DNA from: Flammeovirgaceae bacterium UBA1842
Lineage (GTDB): Bacteria; Bacteroidota; Bacteroidia; Cytophagales; Cyclobacteriaceae
DNA length: 64,000 nt
Direction of reading: 5' to 3'
NCBI GenBank assembly: GCA_002338655.1
Contig: DDIU01000006.1
Span: forward strand, 59,225 to 123,224
Positions 42,920 to 51,540 of the stretch are shown here, piece by piece (within the stretch, counting starts at the first letter, position 1; each line of letters opens with the position of its first letter). Below the pieces are notes generated by a model. That model searched no databases. It was not told where the DNA came from and saw nothing but the letters and a program-made list of their open reading frames with translations. A program made the position numbers and the translations under genes.

Positions 42920-44420
42920 ATTCCAAAGGTTTAATTTGGCCTTCGTCCTCTAACATGGCCGCTATTTTCTTGATTACCTGATCGAGTTCAGTGGATGAAG
43001 TGTAAAGGTGCTGAACCATAGTGGACTCCTTATTGGGAAGTTCCGTATGCCGTAATAGTTCAACCAAGCCCATAATATTGGCTAGGGGTGCCCTTAGTTC
43101 ATGGGCATGAACAAAGGCATATTCTTTTAAAACTCTATTCTGTTCACGCAGTAAGCTAGTCCTTTTTTTGATTTTGTCTTCAAGGTTCAAATTTAAGGAT
43201 TGCAACTCCATAGATTGACTCTGGATTTCCAAATTCTTGTTTTCAATCTCACTGTTCTTTAGTAGTAACAGCTCATTGGCTTTTTTCTGCGCCAGCCGCT
43301 GCTTATAGAAAGCATTGGCTAGGGCCAACGTGAGTATCAATAACATTATCACCGCAATGATCACTGTGTTCTTCTGCTTAACCTCTAGCTGTTTAGCCTC
43401 ATTTTCACGTTGCAGGATGTTAATTTCATAGTCAGTCTGAAGCTTCGTTATTTGAGCTGCTTTATCAGTATTATAAAGACTATCCTTTAATTCAGCATAT
43501 AGCCTGTAATTTAAATATGACTTATGGAAATCACCGGTGAGTGAATCCAGAACAGATTTATACCTATAAATATTAGCACGTACATCATTGGCACTTGCTT
43601 GTTTTGCTCTTTGGAAACCTTTATCCAAATAATAATAAGCACTATCTACCAGTCCCAATTTGGTGTATGTTCTGCCAAGATTTGTAAAAGTGTAGGAACT
43701 GCCCCGAATATCTTTATTATGCTCCCGTATTTTGGCTGCCTTTTGAAAATACATTATGGCCGTTTTGTACTTTCCTTTTTTATAAAACAATATGCCTAGG
43801 CCATCACTTGCATAGGACAAAACCTTGTCATTATTTTTCCTTTTGGCTCCTTCAAAGGCAATCATATAGTGGGTTTCTGCTTTTTCCAATTGCCCCATTA
43901 AGGAATAAAGCTCACCTAGATTACTATATAGCAGCAAGGGGCCTCCTATACCTTCTATGTCTTCCTTTAACCTTCGTGCCCTTTGTAAGAATTCCAAAGC
44001 ACTGGAATATTCCCCCAACTTCTTATACACCTCACCAATATTATTGAGGCAGTCTGATTGCCCTTTTTTATCATTTAGTATTTGATATTGGGTGAGTGCC
44101 TCCAGATAATGGGTAAGTGCTTCTTTATAATTGCCAAAACCCCAATTCACTCCGCCCATTACCACTAAAGCCCGGGCCTGCCCTCTAACAAAATTAATTT
44201 CTTTAGCCTCATTATAGGCAATCATAACATCGTCTCTAGCTATTATCGGGTTGATATTAATATTATGAAAAGCTATTTCATTGAGGATGATCACTCTTTG
44301 ACTGTCAATTTCTGTATTATCCAGAGCCTTGATCAAACTATCCAGCTGCATCCTTTGAGCATCTGCAATTGACCAATGAAAAGTAACTAAAACCAATAGG
44401 GTGAATACAAATTTTGGCAT
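42906..44420 (-). CDS. TPR sensor ending after the histidine-kinase DHp domain
   Basis: About 504 residues from the ATG at 44420 (signal peptide ending IADAQ); the frame from 44453 adds 11 residues. Residues about 35-330 are TPRs (NNIGEVYKKLGEYSSALEFLQRA). A membrane helix (TVIIAVIMLLILTLALANAF) and a coiled coil follow. The C-terminus has a complete DHp helix pair with the H-box VHAHELRAPLANIMGL (likely His440) and then stops after about 64 residues. There is no HATPase_c domain and none in the flanking frames. It cannot phosphorylate itself in the standard way; it may be a phosphotransfer or decoy protein, or be phosphorylated by a partner kinase. Confidence 0.85.
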   Translation of the reverse strand: MPKFVFTLLVLVTFHWSIADAQRMQLDSLIKALDNTEIDSQRVIILNEIAFHNININPIIARDDVMIAYNEAKEINFVRGQARALVVMGGVNWGFGNYKEALTHYLEALTQYQILNDKKGQSDCLNNIGEVYKKLGEYSSALEFLQRARRLKEDIEGIGGPLLLYSNLGELYSLMGQLEKAETHYMIAFEGAKRKNNDKVLSYASDGLGILFYKKGKYKTAIMYFQKAAKIREHNKDIRGSSYTFTNLGRTYTKLGLVDSAYYYLDKGFQRAKQASANDVRANIYRYKSVLDSLTGDFHKSYLNYRLYAELKDSLYNTDKAAQITKLQTDYEINILQRENEAKQLEVKQKNTVIIAVIMLLILTLALANAFYKQRLAQKKANELLLLKNSEIENKNLEIQSQSMELQSLNLNLEDKIKKRTSLLREQNRVLKEYAFVHAHELRAPLANIMGLVELLRHTELPNKESTMVQHLYTSSTELDQVIKKIAAMLEDEGQIKPLESKLT

Positions 44421-44490
44421 AGTGACAAAGTTAGCAATTTGATCCTTGAACAAGGATTAATGTAAGTTTTTGAAACATTGAGAATAAAAA

Positions 44491-44509
44491 AAGGGACCTA
44501 CTGTCCCTT
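44491..44509 (-). terminator. Terminator after cystathionine beta-synthase
   Basis: AAGGGAC (44491-44497) pairs with GTCCCTT (44503-44509) around a 5-base loop. On the minus strand it is followed by a run of T (AAAAAA on the plus strand just before 44491), matching the orientation of the gene whose stop is at 44535. Confidence 0.8.
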
Positions 44510-44534
44510 CAATTATAATCCTATGTGTTAGTAA

Positions 44535-45905
44535 TTAATTACTCATCGCTTTGAGTATATCATGATGTGTAATAATATGTACCTGATGTGCACTATCCCT
44601 TACCAATACCGCACGGTTATTTTTGTTGATCATTGAAGATAACACATCCAAAGTATTGTCCATGGCAACAAATGGAATGGGGCTATCCATCACTTCTTCT
44701 ACTGTTTTACTTTTGAATTCTGGATCTTCGATCAATTGCTCCAACAATCTCGAGGTACTCAAACTCCCAATAAAAGCCTCCCCTTTCACCACAGGAATTT
44801 GATCAATACCCTCTTTTGTCAGCATTTTGATCGTCTCACCAACCGTATTGGAATGTTGCGCCACAATTAACTGACTCGCACCATTTCTTCTGTCCACTAT
44901 ATCTTTGGCAGAATCGAAATCCCGGGATTCCAAAAACCCATGGTCTTTCATCCAATTGTCATTGTATAGTTTTCCAAGATATCGAGTGCCATGGTCAGGT
45001 AATATAATTACCATGGTATCCTCTTCTTTCAAATGTTCTTTGGCATATTCTAAGGCACCTACAACTGCTGATCCACAAGACCATCCCACAAAAAGCCCTT
45101 CTTCCCGAGCCAGTCTTCTTGTCATGATAGCCGCATCTTTATCGGTTACTTTTACAAATGTATCGATCAAGTCAAAATCAACATTTTTGGGTAAAATATC
45201 TTCACCAATTCCTTCAGTCATGTAAGGATAAATCTCATTTTCATCAAAAATGCCGGTCTCCTTATATTTTTTAAATACCGATCCGTAACTATCAATACCC
45301 ACTGAAACTACATTGGCATTCTGCTCTTTCAAATATTTAGCCGTACCGCACATTGAACCACCAGTACCTACACCGGCAGCTAGGTGCGTCACTTTACCTT
45401 CTGTTTGTTCCCAAATTTCAGGGCCAGTAGACTCATAATGCGCTACGGCATTTGAAGTGTTATCATACTGGTTTGGGTAAAATGAATTAGGGATGTCTTT
45501 GTTTAATTTTTTCGCAATGGAATAATATGAACGAGGGTCATCTGGAGTAACATTGGTAGGGCACACGATCACCTCGGCTCCCATAGCACGAAGTATGTCC
45601 ATTTTTTCCTGTGATTGTTTATCAGAAAGTGTGAATATACATTTATAGCCTTTGGCAATAGCGACCAATGCCAATCCCATACCTGTGTTACCGGAAGTAC
45701 CTTCAATGATAGTCCCACCAAGTTTCAGGACACCTGCTTTTTCGGCATCTTCAATCATTTTAAGTGCCATTCTGTCCTTCATGGAGTTACCTGGATTGAA
45801 GTATTCCACCTTCACCAGAATAGTGCCTTTTACCCCCTTTGAAACGCTGTTGAGTTTAACCAAAGGCGTGTTTCCAATGGTTTCTATGATTGAATTGTAA
45901 TACAT
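44535..45905 (-). CDS. cbs: Cystathionine beta-synthase (PLP enzyme with C-terminal CBS pair)
   Basis: A 456-residue PLP enzyme. The N-terminal fold-type II core (1-335) has IGNTPLVKLN, the PLP lysine in GNSMKDRMA (Lys43), the phosphate loop EGTSGNTGMGL, GVGTGGSMCG and the C-terminal VGWSCGSAV. Two CBS domains (about 340-456; QLIVAQHSNTVGETIKML, VEEVMDSPIPFVAMDN) close the protein, as in cystathionine beta-synthase proper rather than cysteine synthase. It condenses serine and homocysteine in transsulfuration, and the CBS pair may sense adenosyl ligands. A promoter with a 9-base inverted repeat lies upstream. Confidence 0.93.
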   Translation of the reverse strand: MYYNSIIETIGNTPLVKLNSVSKGVKGTILVKVEYFNPGNSMKDRMALKMIEDAEKAGVLKLGGTIIEGTSGNTGMGLALVAIAKGYKCIFTLSDKQSQEKMDILRAMGAEVIVCPTNVTPDDPRSYYSIAKKLNKDIPNSFYPNQYDNTSNAVAHYESTGPEIWEQTEGKVTHLAAGVGTGGSMCGTAKYLKEQNANVVSVGIDSYGSVFKKYKETGIFDENEIYPYMTEGIGEDILPKNVDFDLIDTFVKVTDKDAAIMTRRLAREEGLFVGWSCGSAVVGALEYAKEHLKEEDTMVIILPDHGTRYLGKLYNDNWMKDHGFLESRDFDSAKDIVDRRNGASQLIVAQHSNTVGETIKMLTKEGIDQIPVVKGEAFIGSLSTSRLLEQLIEDPEFKSKTVEEVMDSPIPFVAMDNTLDVLSSMINKNNRAVLVRDSAHQVHIITHHDILKAMSN

Positions 45906-45928
45906 TTTGTGATTGTTATTTAAGACTG

Positions 45929-45965
45929 CAAAATTAACAATAATCAGTTAGAGATACTAACTGAT
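45929..45965 (-). promoter_or_regulatory. CBS-gene promoter with overlapping 9-bp inverted repeat
   Basis: On the minus strand TAATTTTG (plus 45929-45936) fits the Bacteroidota -7 consensus TAnnTTTG, 23 bases from the start codon. Directly upstream, ATCAGTTAG (45943-45951) and CTAACTGAT (45957-45965) form an exact inverted repeat with a 5-base loop. It covers the space between -7 and -33, where a bound repressor would block transcription. The regulator is unknown. Confidence 0.55.
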
Positions 45966-46004
45966 ATAAATCTGTGATTAGGTTATTGTGAGTTTATAAA
46001 AAAA

Positions 46005-46027
46005 GGGGGCGATCAATGATCGCCCCC
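46005..46027 (-). terminator. Strong terminator after ribosomal protein S1 gene
   Basis: GGGGGCGATCA (46005-46015) pairs exactly with TGATCGCCCCC (46017-46027) around a single base. It is followed on the minus strand by a long T run (plus-strand A at 45998-46004). It lies 27 bases past the S1 stop. Confidence 0.92.
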
Positions 46028-46053
46028 TCTTTGATTAGTCATTCCATTGAAGA

Positions 46054-48180
46054 TTACTCTGCGGACTTATCGTCAGTATCTGCTTTTTTCGCTGCAGACT
46101 TCTTAGCTGCGGGCTTTTTAGCGTCATCTTCCATTTTGTCTTTAAGAGCACTAAGTACTGATAAATCTCCTAATGTTGATTTGTCAGCATCTTTAGATTT
46201 AGAAGCTGCTTTTGCCTTCTTCTTTGGTGCTTCAGCAACTACCTTCTCTTCAGCAGAATACATTGCTTTATGAGAAAGCACAATTCGCTTATCATCTTTA
46301 GAGAATTCCAATACTTTGAATTCCAATGATTCACCAACGTTAGTTTTAGAACCATCTTCTTTTTCCAAGTTTCTAGCAGAGCAGAAACCTTCGATTCCGT
46401 AAGGTAATTCTAGAGTTGCGCCTTTTTCTGTAATTGAAGTAACAGAACATTTGTGTGTAGAGCCAACAGTAAATACACCTTCGAAAGTATCCCATGGATT
46501 CTCTTCCAAGTGCTTATGGCTTAATGCCAATCTTCTGTTGTCAACGTCAAGTTCCAATACCATTACATCAAGCTCATCACCCACTTTCACAAATTCAGAA
46601 GGGTGCTTGATTTTCTTGGTCCAAGAAAGGTCAGATACGTGAACAAGACCGTCAATACCTTCTTCCAACTCGATGAACAAGCCGAAGTTAGTAAGGTTTC
46701 TTACGATACCTTTATGAGTAGTACTTACCGCATACTTAGTAAGTACATTTTGCTTAGTCCATGGGTCTTCAGTCAATTGCTTAATGCCCAATGACATTTT
46801 TCTATCGTCCCTATCCAATGTCAATACCACTGCCTCTAGCTCATCACCGATGTTGATGAAGTCTTGAGGGTTTCTAAGGTGCTGTGACCATGACATTTCA
46901 GAAACGTGGATAAGTCCTTCTACACCTGGCTGCAATTCTAAGAATGCACCGTAGTCAGCCACGTTTACTATTTTACCTTTTACTTTAGAACCTACTTCAA
47001 GCTCTTTTGCAAGAGAATCCCAAGGATGCTCGGTAAGTTGCTTCATACCTAGAGAGATACGCTTCTTATCTTCATCAAAGTCAAGAACAACAATTTTAAC
47101 CGTATCATCAAGGTTCAATACCTCTTCAGGGTGGTTGATTCTACCCCATGAAATATCAGTAATGTGAAGAAGACCATCCACGCCACCAAGGTCGATAAAT
47201 ACACCGAAATTGGTCATGTTTTTGATAGTACCTTCAAGTACTTGACCTTTTTCAAGGTTGTTAAGTATTTCAGCTTTTTGTTTTTCTAGATCTTTCTCGA
47301 TCAATACTTTGTGAGAAACAACTACGTTATCGTTAGTATAGTTGATTTTCACAACTTTAACTTCCATAGCCTTACCTACAAACACATCAAAGTCCCTGAT
47401 AGGCTTCACATCAATTTGAGAACCTGGCAAGAAAGCCTCAACACCGTAGATATCCACGATAAGACCACCTTTTGTTCTTCTTTTAACAAATCCTTCGATA
47501 ACAGAGTCGTTATCAAATGAGCTTTGGATGTTATCCCAAGCCTGAACGATTTTCGCTTTTCTTCTGGAAAGTACTAACTGACCGTTAGCATTTTCCTGCT
47601 CTTCTATAAATATTTCTACTTGGTCACCAACTTTCAAGTCAGGAGTGTCCCTGAATTCGGTAGCAGATACCAAACCGTCAGACTTAAAGCCGATGTTCAA
47701 TATTACGTCCCGGGAGTTGATACCAACGATTGTTGCTTTTACAACTTGCTTTTCTTCAATGGTAGTAAGTGTGTTTTCATACACAGAAGCCATTTCTTCT
47801 CTTTGCTTCTTAGAATATCCCTCACCAAAACCTTTAGTTTCAAAAGCTTCCCAGTCAAATTCTTCAGGAGCTTCAACTTCTTTTTTAGCTGCAGGCTTCT
47901 TTACTTCTTTAGGGGCCTTTTCTTCCTTTACTTCTTCTTTAGCAGGAGCTTCTTTTTCTGCTTTGATCTCTTTAGCAGTTGCTGCTTTTTCCTCTTCTAC
48001 AGGGGCAGCTTCTTTTTCTGCCTTAGGAGTTGCAGCTTTTTTGGTTGTTTTTTTAGCTTTAGGAGCTTCTTCTTTTTCCGCTTTAGGCTCTGCCTTCTTT
48101 GCAGGTGCTTTTTTAGCGGTAGTTTCTTTCTTTGCAGTTTCGTCTTTTACTTCTTCTGCACTAGCTTTTTCTTTTGCCAT
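46054..48180 (-). CDS. rpsA: 30S ribosomal protein S1 with long Ala/Lys/Glu N-terminal extension
   Basis: About 708 residues from the ATG at 48180 (MAKEKASAEEV). Residues about 1-105 are a low-complexity Ala-Lys-Glu tract (KKAPAKKAEPKAEKEEAPKAKK, AAPVEEEKAATAKEIKAE) that is not part of any OB fold. Six S1 domains follow, each with the VGxxVxGxVxxxxxxGxFVxLxxGVxGLxHxS pattern (for example LEGTIKNMTNFGVFIDLGGVDGLLHITD). A second Lys/Ala-rich tail (KKKAKAASKSKDADKS, KKPAAKKSAAKKA) ends the protein. Standard S1 is about 560 residues, so the two disordered extensions are the extra part. S1 binds mRNA on the 30S subunit. A 5' leader hairpin precedes it. Confidence 0.97.
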   Translation of the reverse strand: MAKEKASAEEVKDETAKKETTAKKAPAKKAEPKAEKEEAPKAKKTTKKAATPKAEKEAAPVEEEKAATAKEIKAEKEAPAKEEVKEEKAPKEVKKPAAKKEVEAPEEFDWEAFETKGFGEGYSKKQREEMASVYENTLTTIEEKQVVKATIVGINSRDVILNIGFKSDGLVSATEFRDTPDLKVGDQVEIFIEEQENANGQLVLSRRKAKIVQAWDNIQSSFDNDSVIEGFVKRRTKGGLIVDIYGVEAFLPGSQIDVKPIRDFDVFVGKAMEVKVVKINYTNDNVVVSHKVLIEKDLEKQKAEILNNLEKGQVLEGTIKNMTNFGVFIDLGGVDGLLHITDISWGRINHPEEVLNLDDTVKIVVLDFDEDKKRISLGMKQLTEHPWDSLAKELEVGSKVKGKIVNVADYGAFLELQPGVEGLIHVSEMSWSQHLRNPQDFINIGDELEAVVLTLDRDDRKMSLGIKQLTEDPWTKQNVLTKYAVSTTHKGIVRNLTNFGLFIELEEGIDGLVHVSDLSWTKKIKHPSEFVKVGDELDVMVLELDVDNRRLALSHKHLEENPWDTFEGVFTVGSTHKCSVTSITEKGATLELPYGIEGFCSARNLEKEDGSKTNVGESLEFKVLEFSKDDKRIVLSHKAMYSAEEKVVAEAPKKKAKAASKSKDADKSTLGDLSVLSALKDKMEDDAKKPAAKKSAAKKADTDDKSAE

Positions 48181-48269
48181 AATGTGGTTTGCTGCTCTCA
48201 ATACATGTTATCCCAGAGCAATCAGATAACAAATTTTAGATTTATACATGTTGGATTTGCACCAAAATG

Positions 48270-48299
48270 CCCATTCACCCGAATGGGAGCGCAAATTTA
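48270..48299 (-). promoter_or_regulatory. rpsA promoter and 5'-leader hairpin
   Basis: The minus strand reads TAAATTTG at plus 48292-48299, fitting the -7 consensus TAnnTTTG. Just downstream, CCCATTC (48270-48276) pairs with GAATGGG (48281-48287) around ACCC. A transcript starting near 48284 would carry this hairpin or half of it at its 5' end, with about 100 bases of leader before the S1 start. The promoter call is a consensus match only. Confidence 0.45.
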
Positions 48300-48469
48300 G
48301 TTATTTTTTTGCTAAAAATTAAACATTAATCTACTTTATCATGTATACCATTGAGTGAATGCTTACGGGGTAGTCTTTATTTTGTTATTAATATAAATCA
48401 GTGTATTATTTTTATTAAGTTAGAAAGGTAACTTTGGGGCAGTATTTAAGTTCTTAATAACCACAAGAA

Positions 48470-50092
48470 TTGAACAAACATCTTATAACACTTCTTAGTA
48501 TTATCCTGGCATTCAATTCAATAGAAGCCAAACCAAAGCTGGAGAGCATATTTGATAAGCCTGAGACATTTATCAAAATACTACTCAATCAGCGTGATAT
48601 TAATGGCCACCGGGTTATTAGTGAGGACTCACTAAATCAACTCTTGGTTGAATATAAATCAAATAAAGACTCAACCAATATCTTTTTCTGCCATTTGGCA
48701 CTTTCATCAGTTAATGCAGAAATTGATAAAGCTGAAATGTTACACCAAATCATAAAGGCTTATTCATTTATCCCACATAACGCCAAAGCTAGATTATTGC
48801 CTTATTTAAAACTTACAGAGGCCACTTCATATTACCGCCTTGGTAAATATAATGCTGTACTTGAAAAGACTTCCGATTTACAAACAATATTTAAACAACA
48901 AAAAAGAGGGGATTTACTAATCATTACCAAGTTATATACCAGTTTATGTCTGGTGCTATTGAATAAAAACGAAACGGAATTCTCAACTGGAAACATCTAT
49001 GACGAAATAAATGCACTGACAACTATTGATGAGGAGGCAAAAGCACTGCTTACCCTGCATGCGATCAATATCAATGGAATAATAATGCTCGTACAAAACA
49101 AACTCCAAGAAGCAAGAGCATTGTTCCGTGAAGGGATCGAAAAAGCCAGTGAATTAAATGAAAGGAAACTTTTGATTGGCTTTCATGGCAACCTCTCAAA
49201 TATTTACTTATTAAATAATGATTATGATGTGGCCATTCGATATGCAATGCTTGACTTTAATTATAGCAAAAAAGAGGATGATAAAAGAAGCATGTTTGGC
49301 TTGGCCGGAATCATTGCCGAATCATATTTTATGTTAGGGAAACTAGATAGCACCAATAAATATGTAGACCTAATCATTAAACTTAGCCCCCACTCAAGTG
49401 AGCCCTACTTTATTCGCCACAATCAAAATTTTGTTTACGATTTTTATCAAAAAACAGGTAAAACGAAAAAATTAGCAGATATTTCAAAGTATTTCGACCA
49501 GATTCAAGATTCTTTGGCACATGTACGAACCGAACAGGACTACGACATATTGCGTTCACAAATTGAATTGGAAGATGCCCAAAGCAAAATCGATCAACTC
49601 AAAAAAATCAATCACCTTGAGTATTTAAAAAACCAAGCCTCTCAAAAATATAATGTGGCCTTAACAGTGGGCATAGTTATCGTATTACTATTTGTCTTGT
49701 TCATCTATAAAAACCTATCTGTACAGAAAAAACAAAACCTGTTGCTTGAGAAAAAAAGTGCTAAAATCAAGAACCAAAATGAGGAATTGCAAGCGCAACA
49801 AGAGGATATCATGAATCAGGCAAATAGGATTTTAGAGTTGAATACATTGCTCGAACAAGAGGTGGACGAACGTACCAAAGAGCTTATACACAAAAACAAA
49901 AAGCTGTCAGAATATGCATTTTACAACTCCCATAATATTCGGGGGCCATTGGCCAGGATTTTAGGACTTATCCATCTTTGGGAATTTGGCAATATACGTT
50001 TGGATGAGAAAGAGGCGGTGCTTTCGGAAATCCAGGCCTCTGCGAAAGAGCTGGATGAAATGGTAAAGACAGTAAACAGAATGCTTGAATAA
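48470..50092 (+). CDS. TPR-like sensor ending after the histidine-kinase DHp domain (second of its kind)
   Basis: A 540-residue protein from a TTG start (48470), the only start that keeps the signal peptide (MNKHLITLLSIILAFNSIEA); no usable ATG precedes it. Residues about 30-370 are TPR-like helices (IGFHGNLSNIYLLNNDYDVAIRYA). A membrane helix follows (YNVALTVGIVIVLLFVLFIY), then a long coiled coil (KNQNEELQAQQEDIMNQ). The DHp H-box is NSHNIRGPLARILGLIHL (likely His488), and the protein stops 52 residues later, after the second DHp helix. No HATPase_c domain is present here or in the next frames. It repeats the design of the gene at 42.9-44.4 kb, so two copies keep the same unusual end. Confidence 0.85.
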   Translation: MNKHLITLLSIILAFNSIEAKPKLESIFDKPETFIKILLNQRDINGHRVISEDSLNQLLVEYKSNKDSTNIFFCHLALSSVNAEIDKAEMLHQIIKAYSFIPHNAKARLLPYLKLTEATSYYRLGKYNAVLEKTSDLQTIFKQQKRGDLLIITKLYTSLCLVLLNKNETEFSTGNIYDEINALTTIDEEAKALLTLHAININGIIMLVQNKLQEARALFREGIEKASELNERKLLIGFHGNLSNIYLLNNDYDVAIRYAMLDFNYSKKEDDKRSMFGLAGIIAESYFMLGKLDSTNKYVDLIIKLSPHSSEPYFIRHNQNFVYDFYQKTGKTKKLADISKYFDQIQDSLAHVRTEQDYDILRSQIELEDAQSKIDQLKKINHLEYLKNQASQKYNVALTVGIVIVLLFVLFIYKNLSVQKKQNLLLEKKSAKIKNQNEELQAQQEDIMNQANRILELNTLLEQEVDERTKELIHKNKKLSEYAFYNSHNIRGPLARILGLIHLWEFGNIRLDEKEAVLSEIQASAKELDEMVKTVNRMLE

Positions 50093-50215
50093 AGCTAGTC
50101 TAGTAGTTAAAAAAAAATTCAATAGCTCAAATCTTTGACTACTGAAATTTGGATTGCAGTGAGATTTATTTTGTAATTTGGTGGGTTAAAATCACTATAA
50201 TCCTGAATGTAGTCC

Positions 50216-51469
50216 ATGAAATCACTTCTAACTAAAATACTCCCATTTTTTCTTTTAGGCCTAATCGGTAATATGCAAATAGCAATTGCACAAACGTCCA
50301 TTAAGCCAATGGCAATGAATGGTATCGTTAATGTTTCTACATGGAATTTTGAAGACGGTGGATCCATTGAATTAAGTGGGGATTGGCTCTTTATATGGGA
50401 TCGACTCATCACCCCAACAAATAAAAACATTGATGACAAGTCGGGTATTTATGTGAAATTCCCCGGCATCTGGACCAATTATTTAATTAACAATAAGACC
50501 TACCCCTCCTATGGATCGGCATCATATAGGCTTATTGTTAAAGGTTTGGAGATAAATAGGGAGTATGCTTTGGAAATCCCCGACATGTACAGCAGTTATC
50601 AGCTTTGGTTGGGAGATAAAATAATTGCAAAAAATGGACAAGTTGGGATGAACAAGGAGGAATATCGACCTCAATGGATCCCCAAAACTGTAACATTCCA
50701 AGCTAAAAATACTACCGATACTTTAATATTAAATATCTCAAATTTCGACCATGTAAAAGGTGGGGTCAAGAATGAGATTTGGTTGGGTACGGTAGATCAA
50801 CTAATGACAGACCGAAATAGTGAAATTGCCTCCAATCTGGTTTTATCCATTGGGATAACCATACTGGGTATCCTATCTATAGTTAGCTTTTTTAAGTACA
50901 GCAATCGGCTATTTATTTATTTTACCTTTTTCTGCTTTATCTGGGCTATCCGTGGGCTTTTTCCTACAATGTACCTCTTCTATCAGTGGATACCTGATTT
51001 CAATTGGATAATTGGCCTGAAAATAGAATACCTTACCATTTATAGTTCGGTTATGATTGGCTACTATATCTTTCATCAACTATTTGAAGACACTTCGAAA
51101 AAGACATTCAAACATATATCATTTGCCATAAACTCCGTTTTTATAATCCTCACATTATTCGGGCCAGCTTTCATCTTTACCAAACTGTTAAACATCTATT
51201 TTGCATTCATGGGTGTAACCCTTATTTACATATTAAATGAAGTAATTAAGGCCTATTTATACGATAAGGAAGGTGCAGGATATGTTGGCATTGCCATAGC
51301 ACTGGTTAGTTTATTGTTCTTATACGACATGCTATCCTATTACAAATTTTTGCCCTTTAATCCATTCGTGACCAGTATAGGTTATGTGGTATTTTATGGC
51401 TTGTTGGGTTTCTCGCTTCGTTATAATATCCTTAACAAAAAGGAAGTCGAACCATATAGATTTTCGTAA
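50216..51469 (+). CDS. 7TMR-DISM receptor without an output domain
   Basis: A 417-residue protein with a signal peptide (LIGNMQIAIAQ). The external part (about 30-190) is a jelly-roll/galactose-binding-like domain as in 7TMR-DISM proteins: FEDGGSIELSGDWLFIW, SYGSASYRLIVKGL and YSSYQLWLGDKIIAKNGQVG. Seven membrane helices follow (from about 205: NLVLSIGITILGILSIVSFF, RLFIYFTFFCFIWAIRGLF and onward to YVVFYGLLGFSLRY). It ends in a short cytoplasmic tail. Receptors of this class usually continue into a kinase, GGDEF or other effector; none is present. It may pass its signal to a separate protein. It is in the same direction as the DHp-only gene, 123 bases upstream. Confidence 0.82.
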   Translation: MKSLLTKILPFFLLGLIGNMQIAIAQTSIKPMAMNGIVNVSTWNFEDGGSIELSGDWLFIWDRLITPTNKNIDDKSGIYVKFPGIWTNYLINNKTYPSYGSASYRLIVKGLEINREYALEIPDMYSSYQLWLGDKIIAKNGQVGMNKEEYRPQWIPKTVTFQAKNTTDTLILNISNFDHVKGGVKNEIWLGTVDQLMTDRNSEIASNLVLSIGITILGILSIVSFFKYSNRLFIYFTFFCFIWAIRGLFPTMYLFYQWIPDFNWIIGLKIEYLTIYSSVMIGYYIFHQLFEDTSKKTFKHISFAINSVFIILTLFGPAFIFTKLLNIYFAFMGVTLIYILNEVIKAYLYDKEGAGYVGIAIALVSLLFLYDMLSYYKFLPFNPFVTSIGYVVFYGLLGFSLRYNILNKKEVEPYRFS

Positions 51470-51480
51470 TGGTACAAATT

Positions 51481-51520
51481 AAAAAGGCTGATCCCGATAA
51501 TAATCGGGATCAGCCTTTTT
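51481..51520. terminator. Bidirectional terminator between DISM and SOD genes
   Basis: AAAAAGGCTGATCCCGAT (51481-51498) pairs exactly with ATCGGGATCAGCCTTTTT (51503-51520) around AATA, with poly-T at the end for the plus strand and poly-A at the start giving the same for the minus strand. Two converging genes end on either side. Confidence 0.95.
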
Positions 51521-51540
51521 TTATTTTCTAAGTCTAACCT

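Noticed and set aside
47620..48300. 226-codon Phe/Ser-rich plus-strand frame opposite rpsA
   Set aside because: Antisense of the Lys/Ala/Glu-rich S1 extension (AAG/GAA reads as CTT/TTC); composition only.
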